This document shows positions 1-8,518 of a DNA stretch of 64,000 nucleotides, in pieces; position 1 is the stretch's first letter, and each line of letters begins with the position of its first letter. A model generated the notes under the pieces. It saw only the letters and a program-made list of their open reading frames with translations. It did no database searches and was not told where the DNA came from. Origin of the DNA: Caldilineaceae bacterium (GTDB taxonomy: Bacteria > Chloroflexota > Anaerolineae > Caldilineales > Caldilineaceae); contig JAJEBF010000029.1 of assembly GCA_022824025.1 (NCBI GenBank), positions 47,697 through 111,696 on the forward strand, given 5' to 3'. The position numbers and the translations under genes are program-made.

Positions 1-980
1 GCGATATCGACACCGGCGCCCTGGAGCGGTTCGGCGCGCTCTTTCCCCAGGCCCGCCAGTGCAGCGCATACGACGAGATGCTGGCGCACGGGCTCGACAT
101 CGTCTTCGTCGCCTCGCCGGTCCCCCTGCACTGCCAGCACACAGTAGCCGCGCTCGAGGCCGGCTGCCACGTCCTGCAGGAGGTCACCCTCGCCGCCAAC
201 ATGGACGAGTGCCGCCAGATCCTCGCCGCAGTGCAGGCCCACCCGCGCCAGAAGTTCATGCTGGCCGAGAACTGCTGCTATTGGGCGCACATTCTGAGCT
301 GGCGGGAGATGTGGCGCCAGGGCCTGCTGGGCAGCTTCATGTACGCCGAAGCCGAATACATCCACGACACGCGCCATCTGCTGCGCCAGGCGGACGGCGC
401 CCCCACCTGGCGCGCCTCGATGCCGCCCATCCACTACTGCACCCACAGCCTTGGCCCGCTGCTCAAAGTGACCGGCGAGCGCTGCGTCGCGGCCACCGCC
501 ATGCGCGTCACCAGCGGAACCGAAGACCTGCCCGTGCGCGTTAAATCCGGCACGGAGGTGGCGATTCTGCAGACGGCCAGCGGCGGCGTGATCAAGATCC
601 TGGTCGCCTTCGGCATCACGCGCGAGCCGATGTTCCACTACTACTCGATCTACGGCTCCGACGGCGCTCTCGAGACCTCGCGCCCGCCCACCAGCCCCCT
701 GCAAACCAACGTATGGCTGGATTCAGTGCCGCATCTGAACAACATGATCGAGATGCCCATCACCGAAAACGTGACCGACGCCCCGCCCGAGGCAACCCAG
801 GGCGGGCACGGCACAGCCGAGTACATGATGGTCCAGGACTTCCTCGCCTGCATCCGCGACGACACCCCGCCCCCCATCGACATCCACGCCGCCCTGAGAA
901 TGGCCCTGCCCGGCATGTGCGCGCACCAAAGCGCACTCCAAGGCGGGCAGATGGTGGAGATTCCGGACTGGGAGAGTTGA
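1..980 (+). CDS. Gfo/Idh/MocA family oxidoreductase, 5' end outside the window
   Basis: NAD(P)-dependent oxidoreductase of the Gfo/Idh/MocA family, which oxidises or reduces hydroxyls of sugars, inositols and related polyols. The open frame runs from position 3, so the protein starts upstream and its first Rossmann strand is missing; 325 residues remain. Visible landmarks are the second half of the Rossmann fold (VFVASPVPLHCQHTVAALEA, then GCHVL) and the C-terminal substrate domain with the IHYCTHSLGP segment where the catalytic His of the family normally lies. The usual E-K-P cofactor motif after GxHVL is replaced by QEVTLA, so the conserved lysine is absent; this may mark a divergent or inactive member. 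It ends in TGA at 978-980. Substrate cannot be told from sequence. Confidence 0.85.
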   Translation, partial: DIDTGALERFGALFPQARQCSAYDEMLAHGLDIVFVASPVPLHCQHTVAALEAGCHVLQEVTLAANMDECRQILAAVQAHPRQKFMLAENCCYWAHILSWREMWRQGLLGSFMYAEAEYIHDTRHLLRQADGAPTWRASMPPIHYCTHSLGPLLKVTGERCVAATAMRVTSGTEDLPVRVKSGTEVAILQTASGGVIKILVAFGITREPMFHYYSIYGSDGALETSRPPTSPLQTNVWLDSVPHLNNMIEMPITENVTDAPPEATQGGHGTAEYMMVQDFLACIRDDTPPPIDIHAALRMALPGMCAHQSALQGGQMVEIPDWES

Positions 981-1191
981 GAAGGAAAAAAAGAATACTG
1001 TGCCAGCACTGCCCGCCATCGGGTTGAAGACTCTCTGCAGCAAGGAAGCCGTCTGCAAAGCTGGACGATTAAGTTGAACAGATGTACAATTGTCGCAGCG
1101 CGTGTCAGCGAATGCAGGACAAAAGGCCGGACATATCAGGATGAAAAGGCCTTGACTGCTCTTGGACAATTTGCGTGCAGGAGGACAGCAA

Positions 1192-1473
1192 ATGGGTATA
1201 GTTCGAGCGAATATGGTGTCTCTGGCGCATCGGTTCTTACTGTGGGCCCTGCCGGAACTGCGGCGCGCTGTTGACGAACTGGTGGAAGATGCCGGTCGAT
1301 CACGGGACTTCTATCTGCGTGAAATTATCGAGCGCGGATTGGAAGAGACCGAGGACTATTACTTGGCGAGCGCATCGGCGGACCGGATTCGTCAAGGCGT
1401 GGAGCGAACGTACAGTGACGAAGAGATAAGAGCCGATCTTGGCTTGGACGATAAGGTACGCTCCCGCATCTAG
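1192..1473 (+). CDS. RelB-like (DUF6290-type) antitoxin
   Basis: Antitoxin of a type II toxin-antitoxin pair; expected to bind and neutralise the RelE-like toxin encoded just downstream and to repress their shared promoter. The core GRSRDFYLREIIERGLEE, then EDYYLA, and the acidic tail TYSDEEIRADLGLDD are typical of ribbon-helix-helix RelB/DUF6290 proteins. ATG at 1192 is preferred over an upstream TTG because an AGGAGG box lies at about 1179-1184. The N-terminal strand, usually of the form MLSIRLP, is degraded to a hydrophobic stretch, so DNA binding may be weakened. It overlaps the toxin frame by 35 nt, which is common for such operons. Confidence 0.75.
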   Translation: MGIVRANMVSLAHRFLLWALPELRRAVDELVEDAGRSRDFYLREIIERGLEETEDYYLASASADRIRQGVERTYSDEEIRADLGLDDKVRSRI

Positions 1474-1708
1474 GCGTCAGTTGCGGAGATTAGACAGGCA
1501 AACAGCGCAACGTATCCAGGAGGAGTTGACCGGCCGTATCGCGAGAGCCTCCGACCCACGACAGCTAGGCCGCGCGAAGATGCTGAGGGGTGACATGAGT
1601 GGCCTTTGGCGTTTTCGCGTTGGAGGCTATCGCATCATCTGCGACGTTCAGGATGTTGACAGGACGATTGTGGTGCTACGCGTAGGGCATAGACGAGATG
1701 TGTACTAA
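1439..1708 (+). CDS. RelE/ParE family toxin
   Basis: Small basic toxin of the RelE/ParE superfamily. RelE members cleave mRNA on the ribosome and ParE members inhibit gyrase; which applies here cannot be told. The 89-residue protein has the family pattern: helical hairpin RRQLRRLDRQTAQRI, LRGDMSGLWRFRVGGYRII and a final strand IVVLRVGHRRDVY. The start is a TTG that gives the family-typical opening MAWTIRYAP and overlaps the antitoxin gene. It is followed by a strong hairpin terminator at 1793-1826. Confidence 0.85.
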   Translation: MAWTIRYAPASRRQLRRLDRQTAQRIQEELTGRIARASDPRQLGRAKMLRGDMSGLWRFRVGGYRIICDVQDVDRTIVVLRVGHRRDVY

Positions 1709-1792
1709 CGACGGTACCAGCCATCAGAGCGCTGTAACGGCAGAGTGCATATCTCTGTCTTCGTCAATTTCAGTTCAACTCATCGCAAAAGC

Positions 1793-1826
1793 AAAACCGT
1801 CCCAGCAAGATTGCTGGGACGGTTTT
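1793..1826. terminator. Bidirectional Rho-independent terminator
   Basis: A perfect 16-bp inverted repeat (arms 1793-1808 and 1811-1826, core CCGTCCCAGCAA) begins with an A-run and ends with a T-run. It can terminate the toxin-antitoxin operon from the left and the convergent aldolase gene from the right. Confidence 0.85.
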
Positions 1827-1892
1827 CTTATATCCATACGCGCACCAAGGGGACGGCGGGCCTGAGTTGATTTCCCTGCAGTCGCAAACCCG

Positions 1893-2681
1893 CTACAGCT
1901 GGCTCCTCACCTCAGCCGTAATCTGGTCCATCGCCAGGATCATATAGCCGCAGTCATCGCCCACCTGTAACCATTGCACACCGCGCTTCGCCATGCCGAG
2001 CGCAAAGCGCGCGTCCGGCGCCATGCCGGCCCCCACGAACAGGCCCGCCGCACGCGTGCGGGCGATGATGCTGTCCACCGCCTCGATCACCGTCGGGTGC
2101 TCCACATCGCCCAGCAACCCCAGCGACGCCGAAAGATCCCACGGCCCCAGCGCGATCGAGTCCAGCCCGGCGATGGCCAGGATATCGTCCAGGGCGTCGA
2201 AAGCCTCTGCGTTCTCAATCTGGACGGCCACGAAGATATCCCGGTTGGCCCGCTCGATGTAGTCGTTGCCGCCGTCGCGCCCATAGTTGGCGGGCACACG
2301 CGGCCCATAGCCGCGCTTGCCCAGGGGAGGGTAGCGGCAGCTGTTCACCACGTCCTGCACCTCGGCGGCCGAGCGTACCTGCGGCACGATGATCCCGTCC
2401 GCGCCCGCGTCCAGCACCGGCTTGATAAAGGGCGTGCCGCTGCCGGGCACGCGCACCAGCGCCGGCCTGCCTCTCGACTTCGCTGCCAGAAAGTGCCCGC
2501 TCAGCGCCTCCGCGCTCATCATGCTGTGCTCCATGTCGATCCAGAAAAAGTCGACCGAATCGCCGAGGGCATCGGTAGCGTGCGGGTCGGTCAGCGTGAT
2601 CGAAGCGCCGATACAGATATCGCCCGCCGCCATCCTGGCGCGAAAGGCTGCTACCGGTGAAGGTTGGGTTTCGTTAGACAT
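1893..2681 (-). CDS. HpcH/HpaI family class II aldolase
   Basis: Metal-dependent aldolase of the HpcH/HpaI family, which cleaves 2-keto-3-deoxy or 4-hydroxy-2-keto acids to pyruvate and an aldehyde; typical roles are 2-keto-3-deoxyrhamnonate and hydroxyphenylacetate breakdown. The TIM-barrel landmarks are present: DMEHS with the catalytic His, VRVPG with the phosphate/substrate Arg, QIEN and GPWDLSASLG with the Glu and Asp metal ligands. ATG at 2681 has AGGTGA four bases upstream and is preferred over the GTG at 2687; this gives 262 residues, normal for the family. With the sugar-acid dehydratases elsewhere in the window, a deoxy-sugar-acid substrate is plausible but inferred. Confidence 0.9.
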   Translation of the reverse strand: MSNETQPSPVAAFRARMAAGDICIGASITLTDPHATDALGDSVDFFWIDMEHSMMSAEALSGHFLAAKSRGRPALVRVPGSGTPFIKPVLDAGADGIIVPQVRSAAEVQDVVNSCRYPPLGKRGYGPRVPANYGRDGGNDYIERANRDIFVAVQIENAEAFDALDDILAIAGLDSIALGPWDLSASLGLLGDVEHPTVIEAVDSIIARTRAAGLFVGAGMAPDARFALGMAKRGVQWLQVGDDCGYMILAMDQITAEVRSQL

Positions 2682-2836
2682 GGTCACCTGCGTTCGGAGT
2701 GGTGGTTGGGTGGAGCGGCGGTCGCGGCGCGCTGCGCAGGTGCAGTGTTTACCAATTCCGGCGAAAAGACAAACTGGAACTGCTCAGGAGAGAGTCAAGA
2801 GGAGATAGAAGTGAGAGAATTCCGTCTGCTTCTCGG

Positions 2837-3130
2837 TCAAACCGCCTGGGGCCGGTAGGGCTCGACTCTGATCTGGTCTTCGTTTCTGCGCGCCTGCGCC
2901 AGATCATAGGCGGTCTGCCGCTGCAGCCAGAATCCGGCGTTCGACCAGCCGGCCTTCTCCAGGCGAATGGCCATCTCCGGTGAAATGGCTGCGCGGCCAT
3001 TCAGCACGCGCGAAAGTGTATGCCGGGCTACGCCCAACACCTTTGCCGCTTCAGTGACGTTGAGGTCAAGCGGGTCCAGACAGTTTTCCTTTATGCTGCG
3101 GCCAGGATGCGGCGGATTTCTCATAGCCAT
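2837..3130 (-). CDS. higA: HigA family antitoxin (XRE-type)
   Basis: Antitoxin of a HigBA type II module; neutralises the toxin encoded immediately upstream and represses the operon through its helix-turn-helix. The HigA pattern is clear: HPGRSIKEN, then the HTH with [36 protein letters not shown] and [11 protein letters not shown] at 3130 is used here; ATG at 3124 is also possible. The gap to the higB stop codon is 15 nt, with toxin gene first, the usual HigBA order. Confidence 0.88.
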   Translation of the reverse strand: MAMRNPPHPGRSIKENCLDPLDLNVTEAAKVLGVARHTLSRVLNGRAAISPEMAIRLEKAGWSNAGFWLQRQTAYDLAQARRNEDQIRVEPYRPQAV

Positions 3131-3145
3131 GATTGTCAGCTCGTT

Positions 3146-3424
3146 TCAGTGGTAGTCAATCAAGTCGACGTCGTAGGCGTCACCATCTTCGAAACGGAAG
3201 ACGATCCGCCAGTTGGCAGAAATTGAAATGCTCCAATACCCTCTCCGATTTCCTTTCAAGGGATGAAGCCGATAGCCTGGAAGATCGAGGTCTGATGGTT
3301 TGCTGGCGCTGTCAAGGTCGGCCAAAGCAAGCGCTATCCGATCCGCTTGGTCAGCACGCACTTTGCTAGAGTCCCCGCGTGCATACAAACGCCGAAGCCC
3401 TCGGTGTCGAAACGTCTGAATCAT
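3146..3424 (-). CDS. higB: HigB family toxin (RelE/ParE-like)
   Basis: Ribosome-dependent mRNA interferase of the HigB type, expected to arrest translation when freed from HigA. Family landmarks: opening MIQTFRHRGLRRLY, the segment DLDLPGYRLHPLKGN and the strand pair YWSISISANWRIVFRFEDG, ending VDLIDYH. The ATG at 3424 gives the canonical start; an in-frame extension to 3451 adds residues not seen in the family. It is the first gene of the higBA operon, and nothing suggests it is broken. Confidence 0.88.
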   Translation of the reverse strand: MIQTFRHRGLRRLYARGDSSKVRADQADRIALALADLDSASKPSDLDLPGYRLHPLKGNRRGYWSISISANWRIVFRFEDGDAYDVDLIDYH

Positions 3425-3641
3425 ACGATAGTGTACCGCGTTCCGATACATTTGCCAACATCAGTCTGCTGTGGAGAGTATTCCAGCATTTCAGAGCGTC
3501 ATTCGTAGTCGGGCAGGTTAAATCCGCGTAAGTTGATGATGCCAAACGGTGGCACAGGTTCTGTACTTGTGAAGCGCCTGCCTTCTACCTCACCTCCTCT
3601 TGATAGTTGTACTGGGCGATAGACAACCTGCTTGTTTATTA

Positions 3642-3669
3642 TTGTCCGCCCGTATTCCCGTGATATGAT
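3642..3669 (+). promoter_or_regulatory. Sigma70-type promoter for the AAA ATPase gene
   Basis: TTGTCC (3642-3647) and TATGAT (3664-3669) are separated by 16 bp and lie 39 bp before the ATG at 3709. Confidence 0.5.
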
Positions 3670-3708
3670 TTTCCGCACCGGCAGGCGGTGTGGACTTGGA
3701 GAGACGCC

Positions 3709-4965
3709 ATGATCACCTCAGTTCGACTCGTCAACTTCAAAAACTTCGCCGACGAGACGCTGCGCGCCGGCCCCTTCACCGTCATCGTCGGCGCCAATGC
3801 CAGCGGCAAGAGCAATATCCGCGACGCGTTCCGTTTCCTGCACGGCGTCGGCCGCGGCTACACGTTGGCGGAGATCATTGGCGGGAAATACGGCGATGGC
3901 GGTCAGATTGAATGGGCTGGGATACGCGGCGCAATGGAAGAGATTATCCGCTTCGGCCAGCCTTCATTCTCGTTGCAGGTCGAAGAGAAGGACGCTGTCT
4001 ACAAAATCGTGGTTGGCAGGAATGAATCCGGAGACGCCGCATTCCGGGTGAATAGGGAAACACTCAAGACCCAATTGGGGACTATCTTTACGAGTACTTC
4101 GGTCGGCGACGGACCTGTCAATGTGCAATTCGATGTCTTGCACCTGCTCCCAAGGAAGAAAAGAGATGCTGCAGGGATAGACGACATTGCTCACGCCGAG
4201 GGAAGGCCGAACCAACCAGGGCTGACCCAAATTCAAGGACACAAAATGTCGCCGTGGGTGCAAGAGTATTACGCCGACGGACTAAAGAAAGTCCTTGCCA
4301 AAATGCGTTTCCTGGATCTGGAGCCGTATCAGTTGCGGCAGCCCGCTTTCCCGGGCCAGACCGTGCTGGGCGATCGCGGCGAGCATTTGCCGACGGTGCT
4401 GCAGGCGATCTGCGAAGACTCGCAGCGCAAGGAGACGCTGGTTGCGTGGATAAGCGAGTTGACGCCAATGGATGTGCGGGACTTCGAGTTTCCAACCGAC
4501 CCATCCGGCAGGGTCCATCTCGCTTTCCTCGAAGCGGACGGGAGGAAGGTGTCCGCCTGCGCCGCGGCGGACGGCACGCTGCGATTCCTGGCCATGCTGG
4601 CACTGCTGTTGGGACCAGACCCGAACGGTCTCTATTTCTTCGAAGAAATCGACAACGGTATCCATCCAGCGCGACAGTGGCTCCTGCTGGAACTGATCGA
4701 AAAGCAGACCGCAAAGCAAGGGTTTCAGGTGATCACCACCACCCATTCGCCGGATCTGCTGACGATGGTGAACGATGAGACGTTCAAAAACACCTCCGTC
4801 GTCTGCCGCCTCGAAGAGGCAGACGACGCCATCATTCGTCCTGTTGCAGAACTGCCGCGGGCAGGGGAGTTGCGCACGTCCCAGGGGTTGGGCAATCTCC
4901 TTAGCGGCGGGTGGATGGAAACTGCACTTGCTTTTACCGAGGGATATGACGAGGGGGGAGCGTAA
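3709..4965 (+). CDS. AAA family ATPase of the RecF/OLD-like (AAA_21) type
   Basis: P-loop ATPase of the SMC/RecF-like class seen in many stand-alone and defence-associated proteins. Walker A is GANASGKSN near residue 28; the signature-containing region precedes a Walker B LYFFEEIDNGIHP near residue 306, and ITTTHSPDLL follows as the H-loop/switch region. No TOPRIM or other nuclease domain follows, and at about 418 residues it is shorter than OLD or GajA proteins. ATG at 3709 has GGAGAG five bases upstream; the GTG at 3688 is less likely. Its 3' end overlaps a 40-residue ORF. Such ATPases usually work with a nuclease or DUF4276 partner, which is not found here. Confidence 0.85.
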   Translation: MITSVRLVNFKNFADETLRAGPFTVIVGANASGKSNIRDAFRFLHGVGRGYTLAEIIGGKYGDGGQIEWAGIRGAMEEIIRFGQPSFSLQVEEKDAVYKIVVGRNESGDAAFRVNRETLKTQLGTIFTSTSVGDGPVNVQFDVLHLLPRKKRDAAGIDDIAHAEGRPNQPGLTQIQGHKMSPWVQEYYADGLKKVLAKMRFLDLEPYQLRQPAFPGQTVLGDRGEHLPTVLQAICEDSQRKETLVAWISELTPMDVRDFEFPTDPSGRVHLAFLEADGRKVSACAAADGTLRFLAMLALLLGPDPNGLYFFEEIDNGIHPARQWLLLELIEKQTAKQGFQVITTTHSPDLLTMVNDETFKNTSVVCRLEEADDAIIRPVAELPRAGELRTSQGLGNLLSGGWMETALAFTEGYDEGGA

Positions 4966-5068
4966 GCCGTTGGCCGAACAGGCAGCCCGTCGCATATACG
5001 CTATCCTGCAAAAATGGCCCGAGGATTTTGATGACCTTGCCAAGCGTCTTTCAGCAATCATTGGATAG
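4946..5068 (+). CDS. 40-residue ORF overlapping the ATPase gene
   Basis: Short ORF that starts 20 nt inside the end of the ATPase gene (ATG at 4946, GAGGG just upstream) and so would be translationally coupled to it. The product is charged and helical (ERKPLAEQAARRIYAILQ, then WPEDFDDLAKRLSAIIG). It sits where a partner protein such as DUF4276 is expected, but it is far too short to be one. It may be a genuine small partner, or the remnant of a larger one. Function unknown. Confidence 0.45.
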   Translation: MTRGERKPLAEQAARRIYAILQKWPEDFDDLAKRLSAIIG

Positions 5069-5088
5069 AACCTATTATCCGATACAAT
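5061..5088 (+). promoter_or_regulatory. Sigma70-type promoter for the MetE-like gene
   Basis: TTGGAT (5061-5066) and TACAAT (5083-5088) with a 16-bp spacer; the -35 lies in the last codons of the preceding small ORF. The start codon of the downstream gene is 41 bp away. Confidence 0.55.
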
Positions 5089-5129
5089 AAATTGAGCCGA
5101 AACTACATTTTCTACACCAGGAGCGCCCA

Positions 5130-6143
5130 ATGACCGCACCCTCCATCCAAACAACCGTCGTCGGCAGCTATCCCTTGCCGGCCTGGCTGGCCGCCTATCC
5201 GTCCGTCCCCAATCTGCGCGACGCCGTTCTCGTCGTCCTCAAGACGCAGGAACTGGCCGGGCTGGATGTGATCTCCGACGGCGAGTTGACCCGTTTTGAC
5301 GTCAACCACCCTGAGACGAACGGGATGATCGAATATTTCGTGCGGCCGATGTCCGGCATCTCCAGCGAAATGGGCCGCAAGGATGTGGCCGACTTTCGCG
5401 CCCAGCAGGGCATGGGCTTCCGTTCGCAGCCGGCCGGCATCGTCGAAGGGCCGATCGGCGAAGGCGAACTGGACCTGCCCTCCAGCTGGCAGATGGTGAA
5501 GGAGCTGACCGCGGTCCCGCTCAAGTTCACCGTGACCGCGCCCTACATGCTGGCGAAGACGCTGCTGGACCGCCACTACAGCGATCTGCCCAGCCTGACC
5601 ATGGCCATCGCCGAAGTGCTGCGCCGCCAGGTCGAGGCCATTGACGCGCCCGTCCTCCAGGTCGACGAGGCCAATCTGACCGGCAACCCGGAGGACGCCG
5701 CCTGGGCGTATGAGCCGATCAACCATGTGCTCGACGGTGCCCGCGGCGAACGCGCGCTGCATCTCTGCTTCGGCAACTACGGCGGCCAGAGCATCCAGAG
5801 CGGCTTCTGGGCCAGCCTGCTCGGCTTCCTCAACAACCTGCACGTGGACCACCTGGTGCTGGAGTTCGCCCGCCGCGGCTATGATGAGCTGGAGGTCTTC
5901 ACCGACCTGCGCGAGGGTGTCGCCCTGGGGATCGGAGTGATCGACATCAAGGACAACGAAGTGGAGAGCCCGGACGACGTCGCCCGGCGCATTCAGTACG
6001 CGGTCGACCTGCTGGGCGAGGAGCGGGTCAAGTGGATTCACCCCGACTGCGGCTTCTGGATGCTGCCGCGCTCGGTCGCCGACAGCAAGATGCAGACGCT
6101 GGTTGCAGGCCGGGATCTCTTCCTGGGGCAGACGACTGGGTGA
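5130..6143 (+). CDS. MetE-like (cobalamin-independent methionine synthase C-terminal domain) protein
   Basis: Single-domain relative of the catalytic half of MetE, which transfers a methyl group to a thiol held by zinc. The zinc ligands are all present: His and Cys in LHLCFGNYGG, Glu in LVLEFARRG and Cys in HPDCGFW. At 337 residues it lacks the N-terminal MetE domain, as in the archaeal/Chloroflexi single-domain group whose methyl donors are often not folate. VVGSYPLPAWL opens the protein, and AGGAG lies about 8 nt upstream of the ATG. It is transcribed alone from its own promoter and meets the next gene tail to tail with 9 nt between. Methyl donor and acceptor are not predictable. Confidence 0.85.
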   Translation: MTAPSIQTTVVGSYPLPAWLAAYPSVPNLRDAVLVVLKTQELAGLDVISDGELTRFDVNHPETNGMIEYFVRPMSGISSEMGRKDVADFRAQQGMGFRSQPAGIVEGPIGEGELDLPSSWQMVKELTAVPLKFTVTAPYMLAKTLLDRHYSDLPSLTMAIAEVLRRQVEAIDAPVLQVDEANLTGNPEDAAWAYEPINHVLDGARGERALHLCFGNYGGQSIQSGFWASLLGFLNNLHVDHLVLEFARRGYDELEVFTDLREGVALGIGVIDIKDNEVESPDDVARRIQYAVDLLGEERVKWIHPDCGFWMLPRSVADSKMQTLVAGRDLFLGQTTG

Positions 6144-6152
6144 GCCATACGC

Positions 6153-7352
6153 CTAATTCAAGACTGTAATCTCGCAATCGTCCCTTTCCAGCGCCTCCGG
6201 TCTTAATGCGACGCCGAGCCCCGGACGCTGAGGCGGTTGCATGCGCCCATTCTCCACCACAAATGGGTGATCGACCAGGTCGAGATAGAACCCCAGCGTA
6301 AACGCGCGCACGATCTCCTGCATCCACGTATTGGTGGCGTGGGCGGCCAGGTGAAGGGAAGCCGCCAGCGTCACCGGGCCGGTGCAGTCGTGGAAGATCA
6401 CGCCCATGTTGTTGGTCTCAGCCATGTCGGCGATCTTGCGCGCTTCGGTGATGCCGCCTGCCCAGGTCACATCCGTCATCACCACGTCACAGGCATCCGC
6501 CCGTATCATCTCCTCGACAGCGTAACGATTCATAAGCAGCTCTGACGCACAGATAGGGGTGCGCGTCGAACTGCGCAGCTTGGCCAGCGTGCGCGGGTTG
6601 TCCGGCTTCATCAAATCCTCCAGGAGGACCGGCTTGTAGGGCTCAAGCGCCTCCGCGATGCGGCGGGCGGGCTGCAGAGCCCAATAGCCGTGCCCCTCCA
6701 GGATAATATCCATCTCCAGGCCCACAGCGTCGCGGACCTGCCGCCACGGCTGCAATCCTTCTTCGATCTCGGCAAACGAGATCGTCTGGCCGTGATTGGC
6801 GAGGGCGAAGCGATCAAAGGGCCAGATCTTCATGGCGCGGATTCCCATATCAAGCAGCGAGCGGGCCAGCTCACCGGCATCGCCGCCGGGCTGCCAGGCC
6901 TCGAAGTCTCGATAGGCCCCGGTTGCAGAGGTGTCCACCTTACGCGAGATGTCCGGCGTTTTGTGCCCGTACCCTGCGGAGGCGCACGTGTTGTAGACCG
7001 GCACGCCGTCCGGATTGCTCGTCCCGCCGAGAAGCTGCCAGATCGGCTGGCCCAGCTCCTGGCCCAGGATATCCCAGAGCGCCACATCCACCGCCGAGAG
7101 GCAGCGCATCTCCAGCCCCTTATTGCCGTAGATGTGGGAGTTCTCGTAGGCCCGGCGCCAGAACGCCTCGATCTGGCGCGGGTCCCTCTCCAGCAGCATG
7201 GGCGTCAATACCTCTCCGATATAGGCCGTTACGGATCGGGGCGTGTAATAGGTCTCTCCCAGGCCGACGATGCCGCTGTCCGTCCTCAGTTCAAGAAAGG
7301 TGATGCTGGAGAATGGGGCGAAGTTGATGGTTCGAACGCTGGTAATCTTCAC
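6153..7352 (-). CDS. Enolase-superfamily (mandelate racemase/muconate lactonising) dehydratase
   Basis: Member of the enolase superfamily, most like sugar-acid dehydratases of the galactonate/mandelate racemase groups, which remove water from an aldonic acid after proton abstraction next to the carboxylate. N-terminal capping domain residues 1-130, then a TIM barrel with MKIWPFDRFA (Lys region), metal ligands in IILEGHG, LLEDLMKPD and ICASELL, the DVVMTDVTWAGG strand and a His base in IFHDCTG. Length 399 is normal. It faces the MetE-like gene tail to tail and is divergent from the phytanoyl-CoA dioxygenase-like gene. The exact sugar acid is unknown. Confidence 0.88.
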   Translation of the reverse strand: MKITSVRTINFAPFSSITFLELRTDSGIVGLGETYYTPRSVTAYIGEVLTPMLLERDPRQIEAFWRRAYENSHIYGNKGLEMRCLSAVDVALWDILGQELGQPIWQLLGGTSNPDGVPVYNTCASAGYGHKTPDISRKVDTSATGAYRDFEAWQPGGDAGELARSLLDMGIRAMKIWPFDRFALANHGQTISFAEIEEGLQPWRQVRDAVGLEMDIILEGHGYWALQPARRIAEALEPYKPVLLEDLMKPDNPRTLAKLRSSTRTPICASELLMNRYAVEEMIRADACDVVMTDVTWAGGITEARKIADMAETNNMGVIFHDCTGPVTLAASLHLAAHATNTWMQEIVRAFTLGFYLDLVDHPFVVENGRMQPPQRPGLGVALRPEALERDDCEITVLN

Positions 7353-7464
7353 GATAGACCCCTGAAGGAAGATAGTGGACGAACACTGGGCAAGCGCTTC
7401 AGGGGGAACTATACAGCAGTTGAGCAGGTTGTAAAAGGGGGCTGTTCGGACCGCGAAAAACGGT

Positions 7465-7492
7465 TTGACAAAGGGATACTGAGATATAATAA
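7465..7492 (+). promoter_or_regulatory. Promoter for the PhyH-type gene
   Basis: A consensus TTGACA (7465-7470) is followed by the A/T run TATAATAA; TAATAA at 7487-7492 gives a 16-bp spacer, TATAAT at 7485 a 14-bp one. This lies about 155 nt before the preferred start codon. Confidence 0.5.
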
Positions 7493-7645
7493 TATGTGGA
7501 CAAAGGTGCGTTGTAGCGATGCATGGAACGCTTCAGCTTGCCAGCAGTTGTGTTCCCGGGCGCAGGTGAAAGTGCCGCGCCAGAAGCGGCGTCTGCGCTG
7601 GTGGAGCACGGTGACAATCTCCAGGCAGCCCCAACGAGTACCCCT

Positions 7646-8518
7646 ATGACCTACACTGACATTCAGAAACCCGCGCTTTCGTACCGCTATGAATTCAGCC
7701 TCGATGAACTGGAGGCTGCCCAGGCATGTGTCGACGCCCATGGGTTTGCCGTGGTCAAACAGGTCCTGTCGGAGGAGCTGGTCGGGGAGCTTCAGGAAGC
7801 GGTTCAACAGGTTATTGACCCGGACGGGACATTGGGCCCCGGCGAGAGCTTCACCCACACCTCCTTTGTCGAGCACGCGCCCGCACTGTGGAAACTGCTC
7901 GACTATGAGCCCTTTCTCCAGGTCCAGCGGCTCTTCTGCCAGTCCGACGAGTTGACCATCCACCGCACAGCCGCGATTCTGCGCAATCCCGGCTCCTCTC
8001 CACTTTCGTGGCACTCCGACTGGCACGGATTCAACCAGGGCCCCCCGCAGAACGCCGGCGATGTTCTGAACCGGGGCCACTGGCCCTCGGGCCGCTGGTT
8101 CTACCTCACGGGCTCCTATCCTGAACACGGCGGCCTCGCCGTGATCGAAGATTCCCACGTGGAAGAGTGGGCGGGACCGGAGGGCTTTGCGCTGACCCCC
8201 GACCGGCGCTCGTTCCACCGGCAGGGGAGTGAGCCGAAGGCCTATGTCGGTTTCGACGTTCCGGGCATAGTCCCTCTGTTCACGGAGCCGGGCGATCAGA
8301 TCATCTTCGCCGCCCGCACCTACCATGCGGCTTTCCCCAACCGGACCGATCAGGTGCGGCTTTCCTGCGGCCTCGGCCTCCGCCCGCGCAGCTACCGGAT
8401 AGAGGCGCCGTGGCCGCTCCCCGAATCGGCGCAGGCGTTCATCAGGGCCCTGCCCGCACGGCATCAGCACTTTGTCGAAAACTATGTCGGGATTGATACG
8501 GCATGGCGCGGCCAATAG
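7646..8518 (+). CDS. Phytanoyl-CoA dioxygenase (PhyH) family Fe(II)/2-oxoglutarate oxygenase
   Basis: Non-haem iron, 2-oxoglutarate-dependent oxygenase of the PhyH family; hydroxylates an unknown small molecule. The iron triad is visible: HSD in SWHSDWHGF supplies His and Asp, and the distal His is in ARTYHAAFPNRTDQVRLS, where the following Arg binds the 2-oxoglutarate carboxylate. ATG at 7646 (MTYTDIQK) gives a 290-residue protein of family length. An upstream in-frame ATG at 7523 would add 41 residues with no family resemblance, and neither start has a strong ribosome site. The gene is divergent from the enolase-superfamily gene. Confidence 0.85.
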   Translation: MTYTDIQKPALSYRYEFSLDELEAAQACVDAHGFAVVKQVLSEELVGELQEAVQQVIDPDGTLGPGESFTHTSFVEHAPALWKLLDYEPFLQVQRLFCQSDELTIHRTAAILRNPGSSPLSWHSDWHGFNQGPPQNAGDVLNRGHWPSGRWFYLTGSYPEHGGLAVIEDSHVEEWAGPEGFALTPDRRSFHRQGSEPKAYVGFDVPGIVPLFTEPGDQIIFAARTYHAAFPNRTDQVRLSCGLGLRPRSYRIEAPWPLPESAQAFIRALPARHQHFVENYVGIDTAWRGQ

